From positions 3,218,001-3,282,000 of the forward strand of contig CP143946.1 of assembly GCA_036419695.1 (NCBI GenBank): a stretch of DNA of 64,000 nucleotides. The letters run 5' to 3'. The notes below the pieces were generated by a model, which saw nothing but the letters and a program-made list of their open reading frames with translations, did no database searches and was not told where the DNA came from. A program made the position numbers and the translations under genes. Positions 24,729-33,678 of this stretch are shown here, piece after piece; positions within the stretch are counted from its first letter, which is position 1, and each line of letters begins with the position of its first letter. Source of the DNA: [Clostridium] symbiosum (GTDB lineage: Bacteria > Bacillota > Clostridia > Lachnospirales > Lachnospiraceae).

Positions 24729-25820
24729 ATGAAAAAGAAATCACTTGCAATCCTGTTAACCGCTGCCCTGGCAGCAGGTACGCTGGCTGGCTGTTCCCAG
24801 TCCTTCCACACTGCAGAGACGTCTTCCAATCCGGCTGCGCCAGAAACCGTGAATCCTTCCTCCGGCGCGGAAAAGACGGAGGAGACTTCCGGTGAAGCTT
24901 CCGCTGGCTCCGGGGAACTTAAGGATGTCACCGTCATTCTCGACTACGTGGCCAACACAAACCATACCGGCATGTATGTCGCCCTGGACCAGGGATATTA
25001 TGAGGAAGAAGGACTAAACGTCAATATTATTGAGCCAACCGAGGGCGCTACCGCCACCCTGATTGCCGTTGGTAAGGGCGATTTCGGTGTCAGCTATCAG
25101 GAGGACGTCACCATTGCCCTCACCGCTTCCGATCCCCTCCCAATCAAAGCCATTGCAACCATTATCCAGCATAACACCTCCGGTTTTGCAACTTATGAGG
25201 GAAAAGGCATCAAATCCCCAAAAGATTTTGAAGGCAAAACTTATGCAGGCTGGGGAGGCCCGGGTGAGGAGGCCGTATTAAACGCCGTTATGACAAAGGA
25301 CGGAGCCGATTTCTCCAAACTCAACATGGTGATCTCCGACGGTTCCGGTTTTGAAGCGCTGAAGGATAAGGCCGATATCATGTGGTTCTTTGAGGCCTGG
25401 GACAATGTGAAATGCCAGCTAAATGATTTCCCAATCGAGTATATGCCGGTCCGCGAACTGGACGAGCGACTGGACTACTATACGCCTGTCATTATTGCTT
25501 CCAACGACACGTTGAAGAACAAACCGGACACGGTGAAAAAGTTCCTGGCCGCCACGGAAAAAGGTTACGAATACGCAATCCAGAATCCAAAGGAAAGCGC
25601 TGCCATCCTCCAGAAATATGCTCCCGACTATCCTCTAGAAATGCTGGAAGTATCCCAGACCTATCTTGCCGATAAATATTCGGAGGATGCCAGTCAATGG
25701 GGCAAAATGAAGGATGAGGTCTGGGACAGATACACGGACTTCATGGTCGAATACGGTGTAATTGACAAAGCCATTCCGGCTTCCGACTGCTATACCAACG
25801 AATTCCTCCCTGCAAAATAA
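24729..25820 (+). CDS. THI5/NMT1-like substrate-binding lipoprotein (thiamine precursor)
   Basis: This 363-residue lipoprotein has signal MKKKSLAILLTAALAAGTLA and lipobox LAGC, then a Ser/Thr/Glu-rich linker. The mature part (VTVILDYVANTNHTGMYVALDQG split as two pieces in reading, then EEEGLNVNIIEP and GVSYQEDVTIALT) matches the NMT1/THI5-like fold. Members such as ThiY bind formylaminopyrimidine; the riboswitch upstream supports a thiamine precursor as ligand. AAAGGAG precedes the ATG. It is the middle gene of permease, binding protein, ATPase. Confidence 0.9.
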   Translation: MKKKSLAILLTAALAAGTLAGCSQSFHTAETSSNPAAPETVNPSSGAEKTEETSGEASAGSGELKDVTVILDYVANTNHTGMYVALDQGYYEEEGLNVNIIEPTEGATATLIAVGKGDFGVSYQEDVTIALTASDPLPIKAIATIIQHNTSGFATYEGKGIKSPKDFEGKTYAGWGGPGEEAVLNAVMTKDGADFSKLNMVISDGSGFEALKDKADIMWFFEAWDNVKCQLNDFPIEYMPVRELDERLDYYTPVIIASNDTLKNKPDTVKKFLAATEKGYEYAIQNPKESAAILQKYAPDYPLEMLEVSQTYLADKYSEDASQWGKMKDEVWDRYTDFMVEYGVIDKAIPASDCYTNEFLPAK

Positions 25821-25837
25821 GAAAGGACATATGTACT

Positions 25838-26572
25838 ATGAAACTGGACGTATCCGGCTTATCTTTTTCCTATGAAAACAAAAAACTGTTCGAGGCCCTG
25901 GATTTTTCCATCGAAGAGGGGGAATTTGTAAGTCTTCTCGGGCCATCCGGCTGCGGAAAGTCGACGATTCTCAAGCTCCTGACCGGGGTCATCAAGGCGG
26001 AAACCGGTCGGATTCAGGTAGACGGTCAGGCAGTGAACGGACTCTCGGAGCATTTTGCCTACATGCCCCAGAATGATCTCCTGTTCCCCTGGAAAACAAT
26101 TCTGGAAAACGTCTGCCTTTACGGACAGATTCATGGTTCTTTCAATGAGATGAAGCGGGAAGCTGCGGAAAACTTTCCTGCTTTCGGCCTGGACGGATAT
26201 GAAAATAAATATCCGTCCGCCCTTTCCGGCGGCATGAGGCAGCGTGCCGCCTTCCTGCGCACCGCGCTGTGCAAGGCGGACATCCTGCTTCTGGACGAGC
26301 CGTTCGGAGCCCTCGATGTCATCACGAGAGGTGATATGCAGGACTGGCTGATTGGGATGAGGGCCAGGTTAAACCGTACGGTTCTCCTGGTCACACACGA
26401 TATGGATGAAGCGCTTTATCTCTCCGACCGGATTCTGATTCTCAACCGGACGCCGGCCCATATTACCTGTGAAATCACAATCCCGGACAGGGAACGAAAC
26501 AGGGAATGGCTCTACCGGCAGGGAGATCTGAGGCAGAAAATCCACTCGGAAATCATGTCGGGACGAACCTGA
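25838..26572 (+). CDS. Thiamine-precursor ABC transporter ATP-binding protein
   Basis: This 244-residue ATPase has Walker A GPSGCGKSTILKLL (about residue 37), Q-loop YMPQNDLLFPW, signature LSGGMRQRAAFLRTA, Walker B ILLLDEPFGALD and the switch His in LVTHDMDEAL. It is a single-domain ATPase of the SsuB/TauB/ThiZ type and should energise the permease at 23924. AAAGGA lies 10 nt before the ATG. Confidence 0.94.
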   Translation: MKLDVSGLSFSYENKKLFEALDFSIEEGEFVSLLGPSGCGKSTILKLLTGVIKAETGRIQVDGQAVNGLSEHFAYMPQNDLLFPWKTILENVCLYGQIHGSFNEMKREAAENFPAFGLDGYENKYPSALSGGMRQRAAFLRTALCKADILLLDEPFGALDVITRGDMQDWLIGMRARLNRTVLLVTHDMDEALYLSDRILILNRTPAHITCEITIPDRERNREWLYRQGDLRQKIHSEIMSGRT

Positions 26573-26621
26573 GATAATTCGTGTAAAAAGAGAGATTGGA
26601 TCATCGGCAGGAGGTGCCAAA

Positions 26622-26696
26622 ATGGAGCAAAGCAGAATGGAACAGACCAGAATGGAGCAGACCAGAATGGAGCAGACCAGAACAGAGCAGACCGAT
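26622..26696 (+). repeat. Five 15 bp tandem units at the start of the TatD-like gene
   Basis: Units of the form ATGGAGCAGACCAGA start at 26622, 26637, 26652, 26667 and 26682; units 3 and 4 are identical. Each of the first four begins with an in-frame ATG. Unit number could vary by slippage without changing the frame. Confidence 0.9.
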
Positions 26697-27476
26697 TTAA
26701 GATTTTTATGTGATGCCCATGCCCATATCGGCTCCCGCGAAGAACTCAGGGAGCGCAGGGAAAGTAAGATTCCCTCTCTCCTCTGCGCTTCAAATCCAAT
26801 GGAGGCGGACAGGCTGGCCGCACTGTGTGCCGAACCGGAAAACGAGAGTTTTCTCATTCCTACCTTCGGCCTCCATCCATGGTATGCAGACCGCTTCCGG
26901 ATAAGCGATATGGAACCGTTTTTTTCACAGTGCTCCGTGATCGGGGAGATTGGGATGGACAGCGTCTGGTGTGACGTCCCTCTGGATATTCAGGAAAAGG
27001 TGTTCACCGGACAGCTCGCCATGGCGAGCATGATGAAAAAGCCCGTGATTCTTCACACAAAGGGGCAGGAAAAGAGAATCGCCTCCCTGATCTCGGAATT
27101 TCCCAATACCTATCTGGTACACTGGTACTCCTCCCCCGAATTTCCGAAACAGTATCTGGAACTTGACTGCTATTTTTCCATCGGGCCGGACGTCTGGTGG
27201 AATCCCGATGTCAGAAAACTCGCAGCGGGCCTTCCCGCCGACCGGATTCTAATCGAAACAGACGGTCTGGGAGCCGTAACCTGGTCCTTTGATGAGGCTC
27301 CGGGAGAGCTCCGTTCCCGCGCCGCAAAGGACGCATCCGCCTGCGTCCGTTCCTCCCTCTCCTACACCCTGGCACAGACGGCAGAAATCCGGCGCCTCCC
27401 AGTGGAAGAAGCCGGATCTCAGATTGTCCGAAACTTTCATACATGTTTTAAACGGGATTGTCACAAATCCCGATAA
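26622..27476 (+). CDS. TatD-like metal-dependent hydrolase with repetitive N-terminus
   Basis: This 284-residue protein has CDAHAHIGS (residues 30-38), FGLHPWYAD, GEIGMD, VILHTKGQE, LVHWYSS and ILIETDGLG, the metal ligands and order of TatD-type TIM-barrel hydrolases. Being fourth behind a TPP-controlled transporter suggests a role in handling the imported thiamine precursor; inference only. AGGAGG lies 7 nt before the first ATG. Odd: residues 1-25 are five 5-residue units (MEQSR, MEQTR three times, TEQTD), giving four in-frame ATGs. The 3' end overlaps the convergent serpin gene by 29 nt. Confidence 0.85.
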   Translation: MEQSRMEQTRMEQTRMEQTRTEQTDLRFLCDAHAHIGSREELRERRESKIPSLLCASNPMEADRLAALCAEPENESFLIPTFGLHPWYADRFRISDMEPFFSQCSVIGEIGMDSVWCDVPLDIQEKVFTGQLAMASMMKKPVILHTKGQEKRIASLISEFPNTYLVHWYSSPEFPKQYLELDCYFSIGPDVWWNPDVRKLAAGLPADRILIETDGLGAVTWSFDEAPGELRSRAAKDASACVRSSLSYTLAQTAEIRRLPVEEAGSQIVRNFHTCFKRDCHKSR

Positions 27477-28734
27477 AGAGCCACACGCCGTTCTTCTTAA
27501 TGCCGTACAGGAAAGGACGGTCCAGAATCATCTCCGCCCTGCCGTCCGGAAGCGCGGCCCCCGCGTAGGCGATATCCGTAAAGGCAGATGCCTCCACCCC
27601 CTTCTCGTCGATCCCGATATGCCCGTTCTGGGTAATCGACGAGATGAAAATGTCCTTCTGATCCGTCATTCCCGAAAAGTCCCCATTCTCAAAAATTCCG
27701 TTGATTCCCAGTTTCATCATCATCTCTTTTATATCACTCCGGCTGTCCGAAGTGAATTTGGGGACCTTAAATACCACCTCCCCCATATGGCTCTCCCCGC
27801 TCTCAAGCGCTTCTCTCAAGCGCTCCGGCGATTCAAGAAAAGAATCGATGGAACCCCCCTCATCGGGAAGAACAAAGACCATGGAACCATTCTCTTTCAG
27901 CCCCAGGGAGGATCTTACATATCCTTCCCCCTCACTGTATCCGTGGGAACCAAAGGTGGCGTTCATAAAATCCGTCTCCACCGCGGCTCCGTCCGCAAGG
28001 TGGAAATCCCCCGTCTTTGTCTTCGATTCGGAAAACCGGTCAATCCATTCATCATAAAAGTAAATCGTATTCATCAGGTGCATCAACTGCTGTGAATCGG
28101 TTTTGATCTCCGGCGCAATTGTACCCTTTGTATTCTCCTGTACCCATTTTCCCATCTCCACGCCTGTTTTCTCATCCGAAAAATCCACATTGTGGATGGA
28201 GGCGTAGAACTGCTCTGCCGCCGTTTTCCAAAACGCTTCCTTCAGCTTCAGATCGCGCCCCGCCCACAGGGATGTCGCGATGCGAAGCTGGCCGATGGAA
28301 TTGTCACAGTATAAAGTCCGGTAGAGTTTACCCGCATTTTCTTCAGCGTTTTCCCTGTCTTTTGTGCCGAGAAAACGGTAAAGCTCCTCCGCCGTCCCGG
28401 AAGCAGCCAGCGCCAGGGCGTAGTACAGACTGGCCGGGGAATAGACCAGATTTTCTTCCCTGGCCGCCAGAAGCTCCCTGGCCGTTGTAAATACAAAATC
28501 CGCCTGCTCCTCAATGAAAGACGGCTCCACTGCGTTATTGTCCATATACTCCCTCCATTTTTCCCAGTCCTTGTCGCTGTCTATCCCTTCCGGATAGGAC
28601 GGGTTTACCGCCGAATCCTCCTGGTTCGTCCGTACGCCTCTGCCGCAGCCTCCCAGGATACCCCCGGCCATCAAAAGAAGCGCCAGGCCGCAGAGAGCGG
28701 CTGTTTTTTTCTGTTTCCACCCTGCTTTTTTCAT
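27448..28734 (-). CDS. Serpin family protease inhibitor, lipoprotein
   Basis: This 428-residue protein starts at MKKAGWKQKK (ATG 28734, GAGGAGG upstream) with a signal peptide and lipobox GGCG, so it should be tethered outside the cell. The serpin fold is clear: VYSPASLYYALALAASGT (helix B region), LMNTIYFYDEWIDRF (strand 3A, usually NAIYFKG.W), FKVPKF and the C-terminal DRPFLYGI (usually DHPFLFFI). The hinge and reactive loop read DEKGVEASAFTDIAYAGAAL, with Glu and Ala-rich spacing as in inhibitory serpins. The target could be a host or bacterial serine protease; unknown. Confidence 0.92.
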   Translation of the reverse strand: MKKAGWKQKKTAALCGLALLLMAGGILGGCGRGVRTNQEDSAVNPSYPEGIDSDKDWEKWREYMDNNAVEPSFIEEQADFVFTTARELLAAREENLVYSPASLYYALALAASGTAEELYRFLGTKDRENAEENAGKLYRTLYCDNSIGQLRIATSLWAGRDLKLKEAFWKTAAEQFYASIHNVDFSDEKTGVEMGKWVQENTKGTIAPEIKTDSQQLMHLMNTIYFYDEWIDRFSESKTKTGDFHLADGAAVETDFMNATFGSHGYSEGEGYVRSSLGLKENGSMVFVLPDEGGSIDSFLESPERLREALESGESHMGEVVFKVPKFTSDSRSDIKEMMMKLGINGIFENGDFSGMTDQKDIFISSITQNGHIGIDEKGVEASAFTDIAYAGAALPDGRAEMILDRPFLYGIKKNGVWLFIGICDNPV

Positions 28735-28860
28735 AAGGTTCCTCCTCTTTTTCAGCCGCCCGTTCCGTCCCCGGACCCGCACGGCTTATTCCATGCTCCC
28801 ATTATACCTGATTTTTCCAGCGTCTTTTTTGCTTTTCTCTTACTCATTCTTAATATTTGT

Positions 28861-28882
28861 TGCTTTTCGTTGCCACTCAATA
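28861..28882 (-). repeat. Partial family C repeat
   Basis: TGCTTTTCGTTGCCACTCAA resembles the two flanks of the 37 bp family C unit joined without its palindromic centre. On the minus strand it reads GAGTGGCAACGAAAAGCA, the same sense as the copies at 23848 and 36220. It lies after the terminator of the L,D-transpeptidase gene. Confidence 0.45.
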
Positions 28883-28932
28883 AAATAAGGCACTCATTTC
28901 CCTCCGCCCGACGGCAAGAAAGAAATGGTGCC
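28880..28932 (-). terminator. Terminator of the L,D-transpeptidase gene
   Basis: GGCAC-T-CATTTC (28889-28900) pairs with GAAATG-GTGCC (28922-28932); on the minus strand TTATTTTATT follows. Confidence 0.7.
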
Positions 28933-29022
28933 ATTCTTTTATAACATTCTCTTATAAATTTGAAAAGGAAAGTATGCCCAGGCGGTCCGCCCATACATTT
29001 GGCTCTTTTCTTTTTAAACGCC

Positions 29023-29856
29023 TTAATACGCCGCCAGATCTTTTTCCTCCTGGACTACGATAATCTTTGTATTCTGGTCTACGTTTTGTACCAGCTCCTT
29101 CATATACTCTTCCGGTATGCTGATACAGCCGGAGGTCCCTGTATTATTGGCAACCTTCGGGCAGTGCAGGAAAATGGCGGAACCCTTTCCCGGCACATAG
29201 CCGTCGTTGTAGTTCAGGACCAGGGCATAATTGTAATGCGGCGCCTGGCGTATCAGGTTCTCAGAGGAAGTCCAGTCCTTCTGGACTTCAAATTCATTGA
29301 CAAGGCGGTTGTAATACCGGCTGTTTCCGTCATCCACGAAATGATCGCCGTTTACCACCTTGTGATAGGGAAGAATACTTCCGGGGTTATCCTTCATTCC
29401 GAAAGCCATGGTAAAGGAGTAAACGCCGGCCGGCGTCTTCTTGTCCCCCTCCTTTTTGTCCCCGGAAATCCCGTTCATACCGCTCACCGCCGGTACGGAA
29501 AATTCGGGTGTGAACACTCCGTCCCGGTTCTTTTTATACCAGGTCAGGGTTCCCAGCGCAGGATCGGCAGGATTCCCCACCGCTACAATAAGCTGGGAGG
29601 CCTCCTTTGCCGCTTTCAGCGTGTTCACGTCTCCGTTATAGGGGACGGCAGCCTCTCCTGTTTCCGCGTTCCCGGACTGTTCCGGAGAAAGTCCTGCTTT
29701 CTTCTGTTCGCTCTCCCAGGCCGGTCCGTACGCCTGGCCGCTGTTTGCTGCGGCAGATGCGGTCCGGGGACCTGCCGCAGCAAGAATCAGCCCGGCAAGT
29801 CCCGCCACGCAGATTTTCTTATATAATTGATCGGTTCCTCTGTACTTCTTTTTCAT
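29023..29856 (-). CDS. L,D-transpeptidase (YkuD domain)
   Basis: This 277-residue protein starts at MKKKYRGTDQLYKK (ATG 29856, AAAGGA upstream; 22 further open codons rejected). It has a signal-type helix with ASA cleavage region near residue 33, a Gln/Ser/Glu-rich spacer, then the YkuD domain from about residue 90 (LIVAVGNPADPALGTLTWYK). The active site is FLHCPKVANNTGTSGCISIP with His and the catalytic Cys of SGC. Such enzymes make 3-3 cross-links in peptidoglycan or anchor proteins, acting on the outer face. Confidence 0.9.
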   Translation of the reverse strand: MKKKYRGTDQLYKKICVAGLAGLILAAAGPRTASAAANSGQAYGPAWESEQKKAGLSPEQSGNAETGEAAVPYNGDVNTLKAAKEASQLIVAVGNPADPALGTLTWYKKNRDGVFTPEFSVPAVSGMNGISGDKKEGDKKTPAGVYSFTMAFGMKDNPGSILPYHKVVNGDHFVDDGNSRYYNRLVNEFEVQKDWTSSENLIRQAPHYNYALVLNYNDGYVPGKGSAIFLHCPKVANNTGTSGCISIPEEYMKELVQNVDQNTKIIVVQEEKDLAAY

Positions 29857-29936
29857 CAGGGCAAATTCCTTTCTGTCCATGATCAGCCATTCTATATCCA
29901 TTCCTGTATTACCGGTTCCCACGGCAGCTGCCGTTT

Positions 29937-30413
29937 TTATCCATTACTGCAGTTTGCCGCATCGATTGCAATAACAAGCATAAGACCCAGCAGTTCATCC
30001 TCCGGATCGTCGTATTGCAGCACATAGGTATCGCCCCAATGCAGAAATTCCTTTTCGATGTGCATGATGGCCGAACACTCGTTATAAATGCCGTAATCCC
30101 ATCCAAGGAAATCGCCTTCCACCCGCCATCCGTTAAAATCGACCTCGTATTTGGGCCTGAACAGCGTAAACCGCTTTTCGACCTGACCCATAATCCGTCC
30201 GCCGATCTCGATTTCAAATCTCGGCATCAGCGTTAAAAAGGCCTCCCTGACCGCGCCGAGTTCTTCCCCGGTACGGCTGTCGTAGACGTGGATCTGGTGG
30301 GTCAGCGACAGGAATTCGGCTTTCACAAAATACCTGGGGCTCTCATCCTCGCCGTATACGTCATAAGTATCGCTCCATGAAAATACTCTCTGTTTGATTA
30401 ATAATCTCGGCAT
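29937..30413 (-). CDS. LURP-one-related (YxjI-like) family protein
   Basis: This 158-residue protein starts with MPRLLIKQRVFSWSDTYDVY and carries the beta-strand pattern of the LURP-one/Tubby-like family: YDVYGEDESPRYFVKAEF, GRIMGQVEKRF, FRPKYEVDFNGWRVEGDF. Such proteins have a small 12-stranded barrel that may bind lipid; the bacterial role is unknown. GGGAGG lies 5 nt before the ATG. No signal peptide. Confidence 0.85.
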   Translation of the reverse strand: MPRLLIKQRVFSWSDTYDVYGEDESPRYFVKAEFLSLTHQIHVYDSRTGEELGAVREAFLTLMPRFEIEIGGRIMGQVEKRFTLFRPKYEVDFNGWRVEGDFLGWDYGIYNECSAIMHIEKEFLHWGDTYVLQYDDPEDELLGLMLVIAIDAANCSNG

Positions 30414-30521
30414 CCGGACCTCCCTCTTTTTGTTAACCTTATGTTCTTCTCTTCTGTGGCCGTTGCTGCTTTTGTGTTACTGTTAATTTCTCTGCTGCCG
30501 TCACTTTGGGCCAGACTGACT

Positions 30522-31850
30522 TTATTGCTTCTGCTTCTGTTCCGCCTTCTGTTTTTCTATCTGTGCGGACAGCAGCCTGTCCAGATAGATGGATTTAAAC
30601 TGCTTGCTTGCCAGGGCCTGCTTGACCGGCGGCAGCTTCAGGATAGTCCCGAACACGGCGGCCAGAGCCCTGTGGTTGGCGAATGCCTCATTGTCAAATA
30701 TCAGGTTCTGCAGGGTTCCCTTCTCAATCGCCTGCAGTACGAAACGGTGCGTGCTGTTGACCGGCGTAATAATCTGTACGGGCCGTTTCTCCAGATGGAT
30801 GGCCCCCACCGGGCAGTTTCTCACGCAGACGCCGCAGCCGAGACAGATATCACGGTCCACCACCGCCTTCTTCCTGCCGGTCTTCTCGCCCGTCTTCGGA
30901 GATAACTCATCCTCCATCTTAATCGCCAGCACAGGACAGACTTTTGCACATTTGCCGCAGCCAATGCAGGTCTTCTGATCAATTGCCGGAATGTAATTCG
31001 TCGTCGCCACCGGCTGCATCGGGGCAAACCGTCTGGCAGCCTGAAGCGCTTCACAGCAGCATCCGCAGCAGTTGCAGATAAATGCCGGATATTCCCTCAC
31101 ATTTTCGCCGATCTGCACCAGATTGGCATCATAAGAACGCTCCAGCGCGTCCATTGCCTCTTCTTTAGAAATCAGTCTGGCATGTCCCCCATGTTCCGCC
31201 AGGGAACGGGCCACATTGCCGAAGGTCAGACAGACGTCAAGCGGAGCGTCTATCTCGCAGGGATGGCCTGCATGAGCCGCTTTATGGCGGCAGTAGCAGA
31301 GCCCCAGACCGATGTAATCCGCTTCCTCCACGATATGGCTGGCTCTCTCATAGTCCAGAATATGGCTCATATTCTCATTGCCGAGCACCGGCTCCTGGAC
31401 AAATACGCGGCCCAGCTTTGTCTGCGTGGCATAAAAGAGATCCTTTACAAAGTCCTCCTCCACGTTCATATACTGATAGTAAAGCTCACTCAGATATTTC
31501 TGATCGATGTCGCCCCTGGTGCGCATCAGGGCAAACTCGAAAAATCCGGCCATTGGCGGCGGGATGACAAATTTTCTGACTCCGTTATGCCAGGAATCCA
31601 CCAGAAGCGCTTTCTCACAGAGATGATCGAGCACCTTCTCCGCCTTTGCCTCCGAAGTATTCCAGATATGAGCCGCTCTCTTCAGCGTAAAAGGCCTTAC
31701 GGGAAGCATGGCCATAACCTTGGCTTCCTTCTCCGTAAAAAGCACCTGTAAAATCTTGTACAGTGTATCCGATGCCGGCGCGCCCTGGGTAAACCAGTTG
31801 ATGCGTTCCTCCAGGCTCTTGTGGGCATCCTTTGATGTAATGTGTCCCAT
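30522..31850 (-). CDS. 4Fe-4S ferredoxin-type protein with winged-helix-like N-terminus
   Basis: This 442-residue cytosolic protein has a helical N-terminal part resembling a winged helix (about residues 25-100, FTEKEAKVMAMLPVRPFTLK). A Cys-rich middle follows (LCYCRHK and FICNCCGCCCEA). Two classical ferredoxin motifs, CIGCGKCAKVCP and CLGCGVCVRNCP (about residues 300-350), bind two [4Fe-4S] clusters. Members are annotated only as 4Fe-4S proteins and occur widely in Clostridia. An electron-transfer or redox-sensing role is plausible. AAAGGA precedes the ATG; it appears monocistronic. Confidence 0.85.
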   Translation of the reverse strand: MGHITSKDAHKSLEERINWFTQGAPASDTLYKILQVLFTEKEAKVMAMLPVRPFTLKRAAHIWNTSEAKAEKVLDHLCEKALLVDSWHNGVRKFVIPPPMAGFFEFALMRTRGDIDQKYLSELYYQYMNVEEDFVKDLFYATQTKLGRVFVQEPVLGNENMSHILDYERASHIVEEADYIGLGLCYCRHKAAHAGHPCEIDAPLDVCLTFGNVARSLAEHGGHARLISKEEAMDALERSYDANLVQIGENVREYPAFICNCCGCCCEALQAARRFAPMQPVATTNYIPAIDQKTCIGCGKCAKVCPVLAIKMEDELSPKTGEKTGRKKAVVDRDICLGCGVCVRNCPVGAIHLEKRPVQIITPVNSTHRFVLQAIEKGTLQNLIFDNEAFANHRALAAVFGTILKLPPVKQALASKQFKSIYLDRLLSAQIEKQKAEQKQKQ

Positions 31851-31934
31851 TTCTGTCAGTCCTTTCCTGATAAGTCATATTTTATATCATAACACAAAAA
31901 ATATCCGTTTTCCATTTACGATTTTCTTGCAATC

Positions 31935-31974
31935 AAAAACCTGCGCCCCGGCACAGGCAGGGACACAGGTTTTT
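31935..31974 (-). terminator. Terminator of the diguanylate cyclase gene
   Basis: AAAAACCTGCGCCCC (31935-31949) pairs with GGGACACAGGTTTTT (31960-31974); on the minus strand the 3' arm ends in a T-run. A- and T-runs on both sides may let it work in both directions. Confidence 0.8.
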
Positions 31975-31976
31975 AA

Positions 31977-33575
31977 TTAACAGGAAAATCCGCCGTTGTG
32001 TGACTCCTTTGCCACATACAGAGCCGCATCCGCAGCCTTTGCGACAACCGAGTATTTGTCGCCGGGGTTGACGACCGCAGCGCCGGCCGACAGTGTGATG
32101 GAAGGCATATTCCTTCGTTTGGCCTCCGCAGCCAGGGTCTCGTTAATATCCTTCATAATCTTTTCCGCTACGGAATAATCCGAAGTGCGGGCGACAAAGA
32201 TGGCGAATTCATCGCCATGGAGTCTGGACGCAAGGTCGATTGTCCTGATACGGCCGATGATCATCTGCGCCGTCAGTTTAATCACTTCATCTCCCACACT
32301 GTGCCCGTAATTATCATTGACCTGTTTAAAATGGTCTCCGTCTATCATAATCAGGATTCCGCTCTGTTCGGTTGTCTCCAGAACCTCGTTTATCTCCTTG
32401 CGGAAGGATTTGAGATTCATCATTCCGGTCAGATCGTCGACCGCCGCTGCCTTCTGGGCGGCGCTGAGCGCGATCTCAAGACGCCTCTGCGTCTGTCCGA
32501 GTTCCACATAAGCAGCCTTCAGCTCCCGGTTTTTCTGGTCTACGCTGACACGGCTCAGGACGTAGATAAGCAGCAGTTCCGTGACGAGAATCGGAATCAG
32601 CCAGATGTCCATCGTCGCGGTAAGTATGGAGGCGGCCGGAACAAAGACCAGGAAATCAAAGCCGTTTCCCTTCAGCAGGCAGCCGTAATATTTCTTTCCG
32701 TCCATCTTAAAAGGAACCGTTTTTCCGCCGGCCTGGCTGACCGCCTGAAGGCCGTCTTCAAACTGGCTGCGGAATCCATAAAAAGCCTCTGCGGAATCGG
32801 CAGTCTCCCTCAGCTTGACTGCTTCCTCCGAATTCTGATCGGCAATCCCGGCCAAATCACTCTTTGCCGTTTCCACCGCTGAGGCCGCCTCATCCAGGGT
32901 TGAATATAAGTCTCCCCCAAGGTACTCTTCCCTGGTGCTTCCGATTACGGTCCCGCTGCCGTCACACACCATCATCTGGGCATTTTTATACTGCTCCATG
33001 GAAGTAACCAGGCTCTGGATATCGGCCATCTTGATATCATAGGCAAATACCGTTTCACCGTCCGGCTGGAGCTGGGAAATGGTCGTCAATATGTAGTGGT
33101 TTGCATAGCTCATATAAGGAGGAGTAAAAACGATTTCTCCCATTCCGGCCGCCGCATCCTTATACCAGGGACGTTCCGTCGCCACATAACCGCTTTCCTC
33201 ATAGACGGAATAGGGGGTATCCCAGCTGTAAAGGTACCTGCCCTGATAATACATGTACAGGCCGTCATACGTCTCCCCCTCGATTGCGAGCAGCTTCTTG
33301 TCGATATTTTTAAGATAATCCCATATAATATCGGGATCCGGATTATTTTCAATTTCACGTGACATCATCTGCACAAACAGCTGGAAAGAACGCTCATAAT
33401 CATTCATGACATCTTCAAAACCGACCTTTGCACTCATCGCATGAGCCGTCAGGCTTTTGTTAATCGTATTTCGTTCCACCCTGCCGACTGCCAGTATAAC
33501 CGCTATGTTCACGATAAGAATAATAGCTGCAAAAATAATCTTTTTCTTTTTTCCCCTTCGTTTTGACGCCTCCAT
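31977..33575 (-). CDS. Membrane diguanylate cyclase with Cache sensor and HGDEF motif
   Basis: This 532-residue protein starts at MEASKRRGKKKK (ATG 33575, GGGGGAAG upstream). It has one helix at about 13-32, an extracellular Cache domain to about 320, a second helix (IPILVTELLLIYVLS), a short coiled linker, and a GGDEF domain (DDLTGMMNLKSFRKE onward). The active-site motif reads RLHGDEFAIF, with His instead of the first Gly; RTID five residues before it fits the product-binding I-site RxxD. It probably makes cyclic di-GMP in response to a small ligand. Whether HGDEF keeps activity is open. Confidence 0.88.
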   Translation of the reverse strand: MEASKRRGKKKKIIFAAIILIVNIAVILAVGRVERNTINKSLTAHAMSAKVGFEDVMNDYERSFQLFVQMMSREIENNPDPDIIWDYLKNIDKKLLAIEGETYDGLYMYYQGRYLYSWDTPYSVYEESGYVATERPWYKDAAAGMGEIVFTPPYMSYANHYILTTISQLQPDGETVFAYDIKMADIQSLVTSMEQYKNAQMMVCDGSGTVIGSTREEYLGGDLYSTLDEAASAVETAKSDLAGIADQNSEEAVKLRETADSAEAFYGFRSQFEDGLQAVSQAGGKTVPFKMDGKKYYGCLLKGNGFDFLVFVPAASILTATMDIWLIPILVTELLLIYVLSRVSVDQKNRELKAAYVELGQTQRRLEIALSAAQKAAAVDDLTGMMNLKSFRKEINEVLETTEQSGILIMIDGDHFKQVNDNYGHSVGDEVIKLTAQMIIGRIRTIDLASRLHGDEFAIFVARTSDYSVAEKIMKDINETLAAEAKRRNMPSITLSAGAAVVNPGDKYSVVAKAADAALYVAKESHNGGFSC

Positions 33576-33678
33576 AAGCTCTTCCCCCGGAATACACATT
33601 TTTTCTGCCTCTGTTTTTACTTATTTTGTGTATATTTTACCATACTTTTCGGAAAAAGTCTGCAATTATACAAAATTC

